From positions 1-19,755 of the forward strand of contig CAKRYE010000035.1 of the NCBI GenBank assembly GCA_934426285.1: a stretch of DNA of 19,755 nucleotides, read 5' to 3'. This document shows, in pieces, positions 1 through 6,430 of the stretch (position 1 is the first letter of the stretch; the number at the start of each line of letters is the position of its first letter). A model generated the notes under the pieces. It saw nothing but the letters and a program-made list of their open reading frames with translations, searched no databases and was not told the origin of the DNA. The DNA is from an uncultured Blautia sp. Lineage in GTDB: Bacteria; Bacillota; Clostridia; Lachnospirales; Lachnospiraceae. The position numbers and the translations under genes are program-made.

Positions 1-48
1 AGAAAACCGATGGATTTGACTGTTATCAGTTTATACCATTGGTTTTCT
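1..48. repeat. Nested inverted repeat at the left edge, possible terminator
   Basis: Positions 1-13 and 36-48 pair as a 13-bp stem (AGAAAACCGATGG with CCATTGGTTTTCT, one G-T pair). The loop contains a second small hairpin, ACTG (19-22) with CAGT (27-30). The outer arms begin and end in A/T runs, so the element could terminate transcription in either direction, including that of the minus-strand small gene ending at 124. The window starts exactly at the left arm, so its full extent is unknown. Confidence 0.5.
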
Positions 49-123
49 CATGTCCAGCTAACCTCTGAACAGTAACCATAAATCGGTGCTTGCAGCATAT
101 AAAATGAGATACAAATAGCGTTT

Positions 124-456
124 TTATTTCGGTATTGTTAAATCTATTATTATCTCCCATATTTCACCAAACTTTTGTTTTATTGTCTGAAAAGCTGTCA
201 ATAATGTTTCCGGATCATTAATGATCAATATGTAAATAACCTCAATTGCAAGCGCCAGCAGAACCCCGATCAAAACACATTTGATAGCACTTGGTTTTTG
301 GTGCTGCCTTTTTCGTAATTCATGCTCTACCATCTTTTCATGGTTGTCTTTCCATTTATTGTAGTTATAAATCTGTTCCGCTTCCCTCTGGGCATTTTCA
401 ATCTTTGCTCTCTGTATGGTTTCATCCAGGAAGTGCTTTGAATTTTTGTTATTCAT
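124..456 (-). CDS. Small single-pass membrane protein of unknown function
   Basis: I do not recognise this 110-residue protein. Residues 1-55 are strongly charged and predicted helical, rich in Lys, Glu, Gln and Asn. Residues about 57-81 form one hydrophobic membrane segment (starting near SAIKCVLIGVLL), followed by a short amphipathic tail. With no signal-peptide cleavage site and basic residues just before the segment, the N-terminal half probably lies in the cytoplasm. The ATG overlaps the stop of the upstream minus-strand frame by an ATGA junction, which suggests translational coupling; no strong Shine-Dalgarno precedes it. Codon use is more AT-rich than in trmB or the ATPase genes. It may be a remnant or cargo of a mobile element near the tRNA gene, but nothing proves that. 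Confidence 0.55.
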   Translation of the reverse strand: MNNKNSKHFLDETIQRAKIENAQREAEQIYNYNKWKDNHEKMVEHELRKRQHQKPSAIKCVLIGVLLALAIEVIYILIINDPETLLTAFQTIKQKFGEIWEIIIDLTIPK

Positions 457-680
457 AGTGATTTCTTATCCAATCTGTAAATCTGATAATTTTGTTTTCT
501 GTTTTTTAATCCCAGTTTTTCACCTATTTCCTTACCTGTTATATGGTTTTCTTTACATAAAAATTGATTCGTTTGTAGGTGAACATTTTCCCTTTTTACA
601 CTTTTGCGATATTTTCGCATTATAATCAAAACTACAAAATGCGATACCTTTATTGCTTTGTTAATGTTTAATTCTACCAT
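453..680 (-). CDS. Small hypothetical protein, possible helix-turn-helix fragment
   Basis: A 75-residue frame of uncertain reality. The N-terminal part is basic with a short hydrophobic patch (HFVVLIIM). The C-terminal part carries the string ITGKEIGEKLGL, which resembles the second and third helices of a helix-turn-helix; this is a resemblance only. It overlaps the next minus-strand gene at an ATGA junction, which favours a real two-gene unit. Against it, no clear ribosome binding site precedes the ATG at 680, and internal ATG codons could be the true start. The frame contains an A-AAA-AAC heptamer in the phase used for minus-one slippage, but the shifted frame stops soon afterwards, so I do not claim frameshifting. 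It could be the tail of a decayed longer gene. Confidence 0.35.
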   Translation of the reverse strand: MVELNINKAIKVSHFVVLIIMRKYRKSVKRENVHLQTNQFLCKENHITGKEIGEKLGLKNRKQNYQIYRLDKKSL

Positions 681-810
681 TACAAGCTGTATTTTTCAAC
701 GAATTTTGTTCTAAATCACCAGTAATATAATTATGTCCAAACAGTGCAAGACTATAAATTTTCAGCAGGTGCTTCAATGTTAGTTAAAAGCAGCCTTTAC
801 ATCAGAGATC

Positions 811-838
811 AATGCAAGGTTTATCTGCATCTTGCATT
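811..838. repeat. Short perfect inverted repeat downstream of the tRNA
   Basis: AATGCAAG (811-818) and CTTGCATT (831-838) form a perfect 8-bp inverted repeat with a 12-base loop. It lies in the AT-rich, otherwise featureless stretch 681-875 between the small minus-strand gene and the tRNA terminator. No T-run follows directly, so terminator function is doubtful. Confidence 0.35.
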
Positions 839-875
839 TCTCTCTATTTCCCAGACACCTTTATTTTCCATCAAC

Positions 876-922
876 AAAGAAAAACACCGTCCCCGCAGCT
901 CCTACGTCTGCAAAAACAGTGT
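876..922 (-). terminator. Rho-independent terminator of tRNA-Lys
   Basis: Reading the minus strand just past the tRNA 3' end, 908-922 and 884-898 form a 15-bp stem (outer part ACACTG with CGGTGT, inner part TTTTTGCAG with CTGCGGGGA using several G-T pairs). It is followed by a TTTTCTTT tract at 883-876. Its position, seven bases beyond the tRNA, fits a single-gene tRNA transcript. Confidence 0.75.
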
Positions 923-928
923 CTTTAG

Positions 929-1001
929 TGCGCCTTCAGGGGCTCGAACCCTGGACACCCTGATTAAGAGTCAGGTGCTCTACCAGCTGAGCTAAAAGCG
1001 C
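929..1001 (-). tRNA. tRNA-Lys (anticodon CTT)
   Basis: The minus strand folds into a full cloverleaf. The acceptor stem GCGCTTT pairs with AAGGCGC (one T-G pair). The D-arm starts GCTCAGCTGGTAGAGC, the anticodon stem CCTGA/TCAGG encloses the loop CTCTTAA, and the T-arm is CAGGG-TTCGAGC-CCCTG. The anticodon read from the loop is CTT, which decodes AAG lysine. The discriminator base is A (929), and the CCA tail is not encoded, so it must be added enzymatically. It is a single gene with its own promoter and terminator. tRNA genes of this kind are common integration targets; the AT-rich block of unknown genes lies on the 3' side of the tRNA, where integrated elements are usually found. Confidence 0.97.
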
Positions 1002-1014
1002 TTATTATTTTTAA

Positions 1015-1070
1015 TTTTCTGAGGTATTGTGCCTCAACGCAAGTGATATTATATTAAATACCTCAGAAAA
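1015..1070. repeat. 14-bp perfect inverted repeat overlapping the tRNA promoter
   Basis: TTTTCTGAGGTATT (1015-1028) and AATACCTCAGAAAA (1057-1070) are perfect reverse complements separated by 28 bases. The right arm fills 14 of the 17 spacer bases between the -35 and -10 of the tRNA promoter; the left arm lies in the transcribed leader. Transcripts coming from trmB would contain both arms and could fold into a hairpin followed by TTAAAAATAAT. Confidence 0.8.
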
Positions 1071-1076
1071 TGTCAA
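1048..1076 (-). promoter_or_regulatory. Consensus sigma-A promoter of tRNA-Lys
   Basis: On the minus strand a perfect TTGACA (1076-1071) is separated by exactly 17 bases from a perfect TATAAT (1053-1048). This places the transcript start near 1041, about 40 bases before the mature tRNA 5' end at 1001. It is the best promoter match in the window, as expected for a stable RNA gene. Confidence 0.88.
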
Positions 1077-1095
1077 TAGGTATTTTAAAATTTTT

Positions 1096-1329
1096 TTATT
1101 TTTTTTGTTTTTCCTTTTTTTTATCCTTTTCAGACAGCTTATTTAGCATATTGTTGACTTCTTCCACGGATTTTCGCAGTTCATTAAAGGCATTTGGCAC
1201 GGTTCTGTGCTCATAGCTGAACTGGATCATTTTATTATGGAAGGAACCCTTACGTTTACGCTTCACCGGCAACTCCTGAGGACATCCTGCACAGGCAGCC
1301 TGAGGATCAGCCCGCCTGTCTGCACACAT
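1096..1329 (-). CDS. Small basic Cys-containing protein (downstream part of a split gene)
   Basis: This 77-residue frame is the longest intact part of the gene that follows trmB. It starts MCADRRADPQ and has three cysteines (CAD...CAGC), then a very basic middle (PVKRKRKG) and a lysine/glutamate-rich helical tail. The ATG at 1329 has only a weak, too-close AGGG before it. The frame is open upstream of this ATG and reads ...IRVCQGM, which supplies a fourth cysteine, so the ATG is probably not the original start (see the pseudogene entry). The family is unknown to me. A small metal-binding or RNA-binding role is possible but is only a guess from composition. Confidence 0.45.
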   Translation of the reverse strand: MCADRRADPQAACAGCPQELPVKRKRKGSFHNKMIQFSYEHRTVPNAFNELRKSVEEVNNMLNKLSEKDKKKEKQKK

Positions 1330-1445
1330 GCCCTGGCAAACTCTTATTCTTATTCTATGCTCTGTTCTTCTTCAGGTTTCACTTCGATCCTCTGAATATT
1401 ATTCTCACGCCTCCATATCACTCCCATGATACGGTTCTTCTCCAT
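1096..1445 (-). pseudogene. Frameshifted small Cys-cluster gene directly after trmB
   Basis: Four bases after the trmB stop an ATG (1445) opens a 31-residue frame, MEKNRIMGVIWRRENN... to a TAA at 1350. The downstream frame (1096-1329) is open up to this point in another phase. At the junction the coding strand reads AGC-ATA-GAATAAGAATAAGAG. Adding one A after ATA (between 1355 and 1356) gives a third ATAAGA copy and joins both frames into one protein of about 116 residues passing through SIRIRIRVCQGMC. The joined protein has C-x3-C-x10-C-x2-C, a plausible metal-binding cluster, whereas the short downstream frame lacks the first cysteine. I infer a one-base loss in a short tandem repeat. A sequencing error, phase variation or programmed shifting are alternatives. 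Confidence 0.6.
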
Positions 1446-1448
1446 CTT

Positions 1449-2111
1449 TCAGTTCTGTCCTCTGGAGATTACCATCTTACAAATGGGATTTCCCATAGAG
1501 GAAAATTTCTCCTCATATTCCGTCATTACGTTTCCCTCAGACATCTGAGCATCGTGATGCAGATCAAAGGTAAATGCTTCCAGATTCCATCCGGCCTCCT
1601 TCACCTCTTCCAGGGAAAACTCAAACAGCTCTCTGTTATCCGTCTTAAACTCTACCTTACCCTCCGGCACCAGGATCTGATCATACCGTGTCAGAAACTG
1701 CCTGGAGGTCAGACGTCTTTTCGCATGACGTGCCTTTGGCCAGGGATCAGAGAAATTCAGATAAATCTTATCCACCTCACCCTTTGCAAAAATCTCCGGC
1801 AAAAGTCTGGCATCCACCCGCATAAAATAAAGGTTCGGATAAGTGATCCCCTCCTGCTCCAGTTCCGCCCTCTTCTGCAGCCCTCTTAGAAGCACGCTGT
1901 CGTACATCTCAATTCCTACATAATTAATTTCCGGATGCAGCCTGGCCAGATCCATAAGAAAACGCCCTTTTCCCATGCCAACCTCAATATGAAGGGGCTG
2001 CTTTTTCTCAAACACATCTCCCCAGTTTCCTTTATGCTTCTCCGGCTCCTGAACTACATAAGCACTCTCCAAAATCGCGTCCTGCGCTCCCGGTATATTT
2101 CGTAATCTCAT
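1449..2111 (-). CDS. trmB: tRNA (guanine-N7-)-methyltransferase TrmB
   Basis: TrmB uses S-adenosylmethionine to methylate N7 of guanosine 46 in the variable loop of many tRNAs. The 220-residue product has the Rossmann-type SAM site EVGMGKGRF (near residues 43-51), the second-strand acidic EMYD (E68), the family signature SDPWPK (121-126) and the C-terminal TEYEEKF motif. I chose the ATG at 2111 (MRLRNIPGAQ) because AGGAGG lies 6 bases upstream and the length matches the family. An in-frame ATG at 2180 would add 23 unusual residues and has no good ribosome binding site. A small gene starts 4 bases after the stop, so the two are probably cotranscribed. Nothing is missing from the catalytic core. 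Confidence 0.95.
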   Translation of the reverse strand: MRLRNIPGAQDAILESAYVVQEPEKHKGNWGDVFEKKQPLHIEVGMGKGRFLMDLARLHPEINYVGIEMYDSVLLRGLQKRAELEQEGITYPNLYFMRVDARLLPEIFAKGEVDKIYLNFSDPWPKARHAKRRLTSRQFLTRYDQILVPEGKVEFKTDNRELFEFSLEEVKEAGWNLEAFTFDLHHDAQMSEGNVMTEYEEKFSSMGNPICKMVISRGQN

Positions 2112-2238
2112 AAATCCTCCTGATACCCTTTCTATCGTCATAGGGATAAAAAACCCAACATTGTCTTTATAACGTACCATAACCGCCCTCTCCCGTCAAC
2201 CACCATCCACACTGCTGCCGTCCCACCAATCCCCCTGT

Positions 2239-2265
2239 GTTACTGTTCGCTCCGTTCTCAGCAAT
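2239..2265. repeat. Dispersed imperfect palindrome, copy A
   Basis: GTTACTG (2239-2245) ... TTCTCAGCAAT (2255-2265) matches the pattern also found at 11235 and 15151 in other spacers. The ends are imperfectly complementary here (GTTACTG against CAGCAAT). It lies between trmB and the ATPase operon. Confidence 0.45.
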
Positions 2266-2282
2266 ACACTTCACGATACACA

Positions 2283-2307
2283 GAATTTATGCTAATCGCA
2301 TAAATTC
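2283..2307. repeat. 10-bp perfect palindrome with 5-base spacer
   Basis: GAATTTATGC (2283-2292) and GCATAAATTC (2298-2307) are perfect reverse complements around TAATC. No T-run follows on either strand, so this looks more like a protein-binding site or an intergenic repeat than a terminator. The rest of 2181-2580 holds repeat copy A, an AT-rich lead-in to the ATPase operon from about 2400, and no credible gene. I could not identify a convincing -35/-10 pair for the operon there. Confidence 0.6.
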
Positions 2308-2580
2308 GCGCAGTATGTCTCAGGTTTTCTGTAGCCTTCGCTCACACAAAACACCTCACGTGATATTGCCAGTGAACACAAACAGATATTCTCAATCCGC
2401 TTCCCTACTTGCTCATAACCAAATAACTGCTTCGCTAAATAATTATCAAATTTTTACCCATACGTAAAATTTAGATGGTTTTTTTCTCCAAATAGGTGTA
2501 TGATATCTAACAGATATTACTATTTTGCACATAGTACATCTGTCTTTTTTGTAAAATTTTGCCAACAAAGGAGGTTGAAG

Positions 2581-2892
2581 ATGGAGCAGATACTTAACAA
2601 ATTATCTGAAATCGAACTTACAGCCCAGCACATCATGGAAGACTGTAATCAGACTAAACAGCAGCTATCTGCAGAAGCAGAAAAAAACTGCCAGGATTAC
2701 GACCAACAGCTGGAAGCTCAGACCTCTGCCCAGATCCGGCAGATCCGTCAAAAACTGGAAGAGGAAAAAGATACACGCCTCTCTGCCCTGCGCGCAGAAA
2801 CAGAAGCAACCTTTTCCGCTCTGGACACATATTACGATGAAAATCACGTGCGCCTTTCCAAAGAACTTTTCCAGAAGATCCTGGAACTGTAA
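2581..2892 (+). CDS. V-type ATPase peripheral stalk subunit H (NtpF/AhaH type)
   Basis: First gene of the ATPase operon. The 103-residue product is almost one long charged helix, rich in Gln, Glu and Ala with heptad-like spacing (residues about 1-85), as in the H/G-type stalk subunit that pairs with subunit E to form the stator holding the catalytic head. The start at 2581 is set by AGGAGG 7 bases upstream; an in-frame ATG at 2500 would add 27 non-helical residues without a ribosome binding site. The assignment rests on composition, length and position at the head of the operon, because stalk subunits diverge strongly in sequence. It is followed by subunit C after 35 bases. Confidence 0.82.
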   Translation: MEQILNKLSEIELTAQHIMEDCNQTKQQLSAEAEKNCQDYDQQLEAQTSAQIRQIRQKLEEEKDTRLSALRAETEATFSALDTYYDENHVRLSKELFQKILEL

Positions 2893-2927
2893 AAAGCACT
2901 GTTAATAGGAAAGGAAGTGAACACAAA

Positions 2928-3971
2928 ATGGGAGGTGTACTCTCCTACAGCGGACTTTCCACGAAAATCCGCGCAATGCAAAGCCGGCTGACCACCATGG
3001 ACCAGTTTGAAGAAATCCTTCAGCTGGCAGATGTCCAACAGGTAGCCGCCTATCTGAAACGAATGCCGGAATATTCCTCCAAATGGAATTCTCTGGATGA
3101 AACCACTCTGCACAGAGGGCAGATTGAAAAGCTTCTGAAGAAATCTATTTTCCAGAATTTCTCCAGGCTCTATCATTTTGCCAATCCGGAACAGCGCAAA
3201 TTCCTGGATCTGTATTCCAGGCGTTATGAAATCCGTGTACTCAAGGAGGTCATGACCAATATTTTTGACCACCGCGCCACGGACCCTGTAGATGTCTCCC
3301 CTTACCGGGACTTTTTCCGGCATCACTCCAAAATTGATGTGGACCGGCTCACCACCTGCGCCACCATGGAGGAGCTGATCAACAGCCTGAAGGGAAACGA
3401 ATTCTATCATCCCCTGTGCAAAATCCAGGAGCATGAAAACGCCCTGCTTTTTGATTACGGCATGGCACTGGATCTGTATTACTTCACACAAATCTGGAAT
3501 CTGAAAAAGAAGCTTTTCAGCGGCAAAGACCTGGAAGAAATTACCCGGACCTACGGTGAGAAATTTGATATGCTGAACCTGCAGTTTATCCAGCGTTCCA
3601 AACGCTGTTACGGTATGCAGCCGGCAGATATTTATGCCCTGCTGATCCCAATGAACTACAAACTGAAAAAAGAAGAGATCACAGCTATGGTAGAGGCTCC
3701 CACTGAAGAAGAAAGCCGCAGGATTTTCCAGAAGACCTGGTATGGCGCCAAATATGACAAGCTGTCTGTAGCCAACCTTGAGGAATTCTACAACTATATT
3801 CTGCGAACTGTCCTGGAAAAGGAAGCACACCGGAATCCATACTCTGTGGCTATGATTTATTCCTATTTATACCACAAGGAACATGAGGTAAACCGTCTGA
3901 CCATCGCCATTGAGTGCGTTCGATACGGTGTGGCTCCCACTGAAGCCATAGAATATATTAAGAACAATTAA
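2928..3971 (+). CDS. ntpC: V-type ATPase subunit C (central stalk, AC39 family)
   Basis: Subunit C is the funnel-shaped adaptor that sits on the rotor ring and connects it to the central shaft D/F. The 347-residue product has the usual AC39 length and the characteristic helical texture: an N-terminal segment with YSGLSTKIRAMQSRL, a basic middle region, and a C-terminal block EKEAHRNPYSVAMIYSYLYHKEHEVNRLT typical of the family's last repeat (this stretch carries the conserved NPY and the E-x2-N-R-L string). A GGAAGTG ribosome binding site precedes the ATG. It is predicted to be soluble with no membrane segment. It sits 19 bases before subunit I. The order H-C-I differs from the Enterococcus hirae operon, where the C subunit gene follows E. 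Confidence 0.92.
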   Translation: MGGVLSYSGLSTKIRAMQSRLTTMDQFEEILQLADVQQVAAYLKRMPEYSSKWNSLDETTLHRGQIEKLLKKSIFQNFSRLYHFANPEQRKFLDLYSRRYEIRVLKEVMTNIFDHRATDPVDVSPYRDFFRHHSKIDVDRLTTCATMEELINSLKGNEFYHPLCKIQEHENALLFDYGMALDLYYFTQIWNLKKKLFSGKDLEEITRTYGEKFDMLNLQFIQRSKRCYGMQPADIYALLIPMNYKLKKEEITAMVEAPTEEESRRIFQKTWYGAKYDKLSVANLEEFYNYILRTVLEKEAHRNPYSVAMIYSYLYHKEHEVNRLTIAIECVRYGVAPTEAIEYIKNN

Positions 3972-3990
3972 CCAAACAGGAGGTGACAAT

Positions 3991-5964
3991 ATGATTGAGA
4001 AAATGAAATTCCTGAGCATTACCGGGCCCAAGGCCGATATTGACCGGGTGGTAAATACCTACCTGTCCAAATACGAGATCCATCTGGAAAATGCTCTCTC
4101 TGAACTGACCACAGTTCAGAACCTGACTCCTTTCCTGGAGATTAACCCTTACAAGGAGGCACTGAACACAGCCAATCTGTTCTGCGAGGAACTGAACAGC
4201 TTTGCAGCCGATACTGTAAAAGCTGAGACAACCCAGGCTGCAGCTCAGACAATGGATGTGGAGACAGCACTGGATACTATCCGCCGCATTCAGACGGACT
4301 ATCAGGATCTGGACAAAAAGCGGGCTGATCTGGAGAGCCAGTTGAACACTCTGGATGAATCCCTGCGGGTGATCCGACCTTTCCGTAATCTCAACTTTGA
4401 TATTTCCTCAATCCTGAAATTCCGGTTTATCCATTTCCGTTTCGGAAGGATAGGAAAGGAATATTACCAGAAATTCGAGAAATACATCTACGATAATCTG
4501 GATACGATCTTTATTAAATGTGACGAAGATGACCAGTATATCTGGGGAATGTACTTTGTTCCGGAACCAGAATCCCAGAAGGTAAAGGCTGTATACTCCT
4601 CCATGCACTTCGAGAAGATCTACATGCCGGACTCTTATGAAGGCACCGCGAGAGAAGCTTTTGAGCAGCTTACCCAGAAACGAAGCCTGATCCTGTCAGA
4701 TTTCAACACTGTCAGCCAGAAGAGAAACGATTTTCTCATTTCCCATTGTCAGGAAATTCTTGCTGCCAGAGATGCCATTGCCAGACTTTCCGGCAACTTT
4801 GATATCCGCAAGCTGGCAGCCTGTACCAAGGGCAAAGGCGAAAATGATATCTTCTATATCTTATGTGGATGGATGACGGAAAAGGATGCCCATTCCTTCC
4901 AGACAGATATCAAGGATGACAGCAAAATTTTCTGCATTATTGACGGTGAGGACGATGAGCATATCCAGCCTGAAACTCACCAGCAGCCACCAACCAAGTT
5001 AAAAAATCCGAAGCTTTTCAAGCCTTTTGAAATGTATATCAATATGTATGGCCTTCCGGCTTACAATGAGATGGATCCTACCTGGTTTGTGGCCATCACT
5101 TATTCCTTTATCTTCGGCGCCATGTTCGGAGATGCAGGACAGGGACTGCTGTTGTTTATCGGCGGTTTCCTTCTTTACAAATTCAAACACATTGCACTGG
5201 CAGGTATCATCAGCTGTGCAGGTGTATTTTCCACTATCTTCGGAGTCCTGTTTGGAAGCTTCTTCGGCTTTGAAAACCTGTTTCCGGCATTGTGGCTGCG
5301 CCCGATGAATAATATGATGACCGTACCTTTTATCGGTAAACTGAATACGGTATTTATTGTTGCCATCGGATTTGGTATGGGACTTATCCTTCTGTGTATG
5401 ATCTTCAATATCATCAATGCATGGAAAGCACACGATACAGAGCATATCTGGTTCGACACCAACTCTGTGGCAGGTCTGGTCTTCTACGGCTCTGCTACAG
5501 TTTCCATCGCACTGATCCTCACAGGACATACACTTCCGGGAGGAATCGTACTCTTTATCATGTTTGGCATACCGCTGATCCTGATCTTCTTCAAAGAGCC
5601 GCTTACAGCTCTGGTAGAAAAGAAATCTGAGATTATGCCAAAGGAAAAAGGAATGTTCATTGTACAGGGTCTGTTCGAAATGTTCGAAGTCCTGCTGAGC
5701 TATTTTTCCAATACTCTTTCCTTTGTCCGTATCGGAGCCTTCGCAGTCAGCCATGCAGCCATGATGGAGGTTGTACTCATGCTTGCCGGCTTTGAAAGCG
5801 GCCACCTGAACTGGGTAGTAGTAATTCTGGGAAACCTTTTTGTAAGCGGTATGGAGGGTCTGATCGTAGGTATCCAGGTACTTCGTCTGGAATATTACGA
5901 AATGTTCAGCCGCTTCTACAAGGGTACCGGACGCAAATTTGAACCATTCCGCCCTACAAAATAA
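3991..5964 (+). CDS. ntpI: V-type ATPase membrane stator subunit I (a-type)
   Basis: Subunit I is the membrane stator that forms the ion half-channels against the rotor ring. The 657-residue protein has a cytoplasmic N-terminal half (about 1-345) with coiled-coil and alpha/beta parts that bind the peripheral stalk. The C-terminal half carries seven to eight membrane helices, beginning near PTWFVAITYSFIFGAMFGDAG, a strongly conserved I-subunit segment. The essential arginine that discharges the rotor carboxylate is visible as R580 in LSFVRIGAFAVSHA. AGGAGGTG precedes the ATG. The length is normal for bacterial members. The next gene, the rotor ring subunit, follows after 33 bases. Confidence 0.96.
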   Translation: MIEKMKFLSITGPKADIDRVVNTYLSKYEIHLENALSELTTVQNLTPFLEINPYKEALNTANLFCEELNSFAADTVKAETTQAAAQTMDVETALDTIRRIQTDYQDLDKKRADLESQLNTLDESLRVIRPFRNLNFDISSILKFRFIHFRFGRIGKEYYQKFEKYIYDNLDTIFIKCDEDDQYIWGMYFVPEPESQKVKAVYSSMHFEKIYMPDSYEGTAREAFEQLTQKRSLILSDFNTVSQKRNDFLISHCQEILAARDAIARLSGNFDIRKLAACTKGKGENDIFYILCGWMTEKDAHSFQTDIKDDSKIFCIIDGEDDEHIQPETHQQPPTKLKNPKLFKPFEMYINMYGLPAYNEMDPTWFVAITYSFIFGAMFGDAGQGLLLFIGGFLLYKFKHIALAGIISCAGVFSTIFGVLFGSFFGFENLFPALWLRPMNNMMTVPFIGKLNTVFIVAIGFGMGLILLCMIFNIINAWKAHDTEHIWFDTNSVAGLVFYGSATVSIALILTGHTLPGGIVLFIMFGIPLILIFFKEPLTALVEKKSEIMPKEKGMFIVQGLFEMFEVLLSYFSNTLSFVRIGAFAVSHAAMMEVVLMLAGFESGHLNWVVVILGNLFVSGMEGLIVGIQVLRLEYYEMFSRFYKGTGRKFEPFRPTK

Positions 5965-5997
5965 TAAAAAAATCAACGAATAAAAAGGAGATCAATT

Positions 5998-6429
5998 ATG
6001 ACAACAATAGCACAGATTATTTTAGCAATCGCACTGGTACTCAGCATCATCCTTCCCTTCGGCTACTATCTCATCGGCGAGAAAAACCGGGGACGTTACA
6101 AAACCGCCATTGGTGTAAACGCATTTTTCTTCTTTGGCACCATGCTTATTGCTATCGCAGTTATGTTTACAGGTGCTTCCTCCGTACAGGCAGCAGCAGG
6201 CTCTGAGGCAGGACTTGCTACAGGTATGGGATACATCGCAGCAGCTCTTGTAACCGGACTTTCCTGTATCGGCGGTGGTATTGCCGTAGCCAGTGCGGCA
6301 AGTGCAGCCCTGGGCGCGATCAGCGAGGATCAGAGTATCCTTGGTAAATCCCTTATTTTCGTAGGTCTTGCAGAAGGTGTTGCCCTCTATGGACTGATCA
6401 TCTCCTTCATGATCCTGGGACAGTTATAA
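5998..6429 (+). CDS. ntpK: V-type ATPase rotor ring subunit K (proteolipid)
   Basis: Subunit K builds the rotor ring and carries the translocated ion. The 143-residue protein has four hydrophobic helices, near residues 4-27, 37-60, 78-107 and 117-141. The ion-binding glutamate is E126 in LAEGVALYGL of the last helix. The first hairpin has no membrane carboxylate, so there is one ion site per four helices, as in V-type rings. The sodium ligands known from E. hirae NtpK are not evident: there is no LPGTQ-like motif in helix 2, glycine occupies the approximate position of the helix-3 glutamine, and the residue after the glutamate is glycine rather than threonine. Proton specificity is therefore possible, but this is inference. 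AAGGAG precedes the ATG. It overlaps no gene; subunit F begins 2 bases after the stop. Confidence 0.94.
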   Translation: MTTIAQIILAIALVLSIILPFGYYLIGEKNRGRYKTAIGVNAFFFFGTMLIAIAVMFTGASSVQAAAGSEAGLATGMGYIAAALVTGLSCIGGGIAVASAASAALGAISEDQSILGKSLIFVGLAEGVALYGLIISFMILGQL

Positions 6430-6430
6430 G

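Noticed and set aside
475..520. A-AAA-AAC heptamer as programmed minus-one frameshift site in the 75-residue frame
   Set aside because: The shifted frame stops after about a dozen codons, with no downstream domain to join, and the heptamer is expected by chance in such A-rich DNA.
416..625. 69-residue plus-strand frame
   Set aside because: Opposite the two small minus-strand frames, hydrophobic low-complexity translation and no ribosome binding site.
744..995. 83-residue plus-strand frame ending in GARTLDTLIKSQVLYQLS
   Set aside because: Its C-terminal part is simply the antisense of the tRNA-Lys gene and its terminator, a well-known source of spurious proteins; no ribosome binding site.
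2500..2580. Upstream in-frame start for the first ATPase gene
   Set aside because: The extension lacks a ribosome binding site and helical character, whereas AGGAGG stands directly before the ATG at 2581.
2844..3830. 328-residue minus-strand open frame opposite the subunit C gene
   Set aside because: Fully antisense to a well-supported ATPase subunit, with no ribosome binding site and no family-like motifs; arises from codon bias.
4999..5976. 325-residue minus-strand open frame opposite subunit I
   Set aside because: Antisense to the conserved membrane half of subunit I; the His/Asp/Cys-rich translation is a typical shadow of membrane-helix codons.
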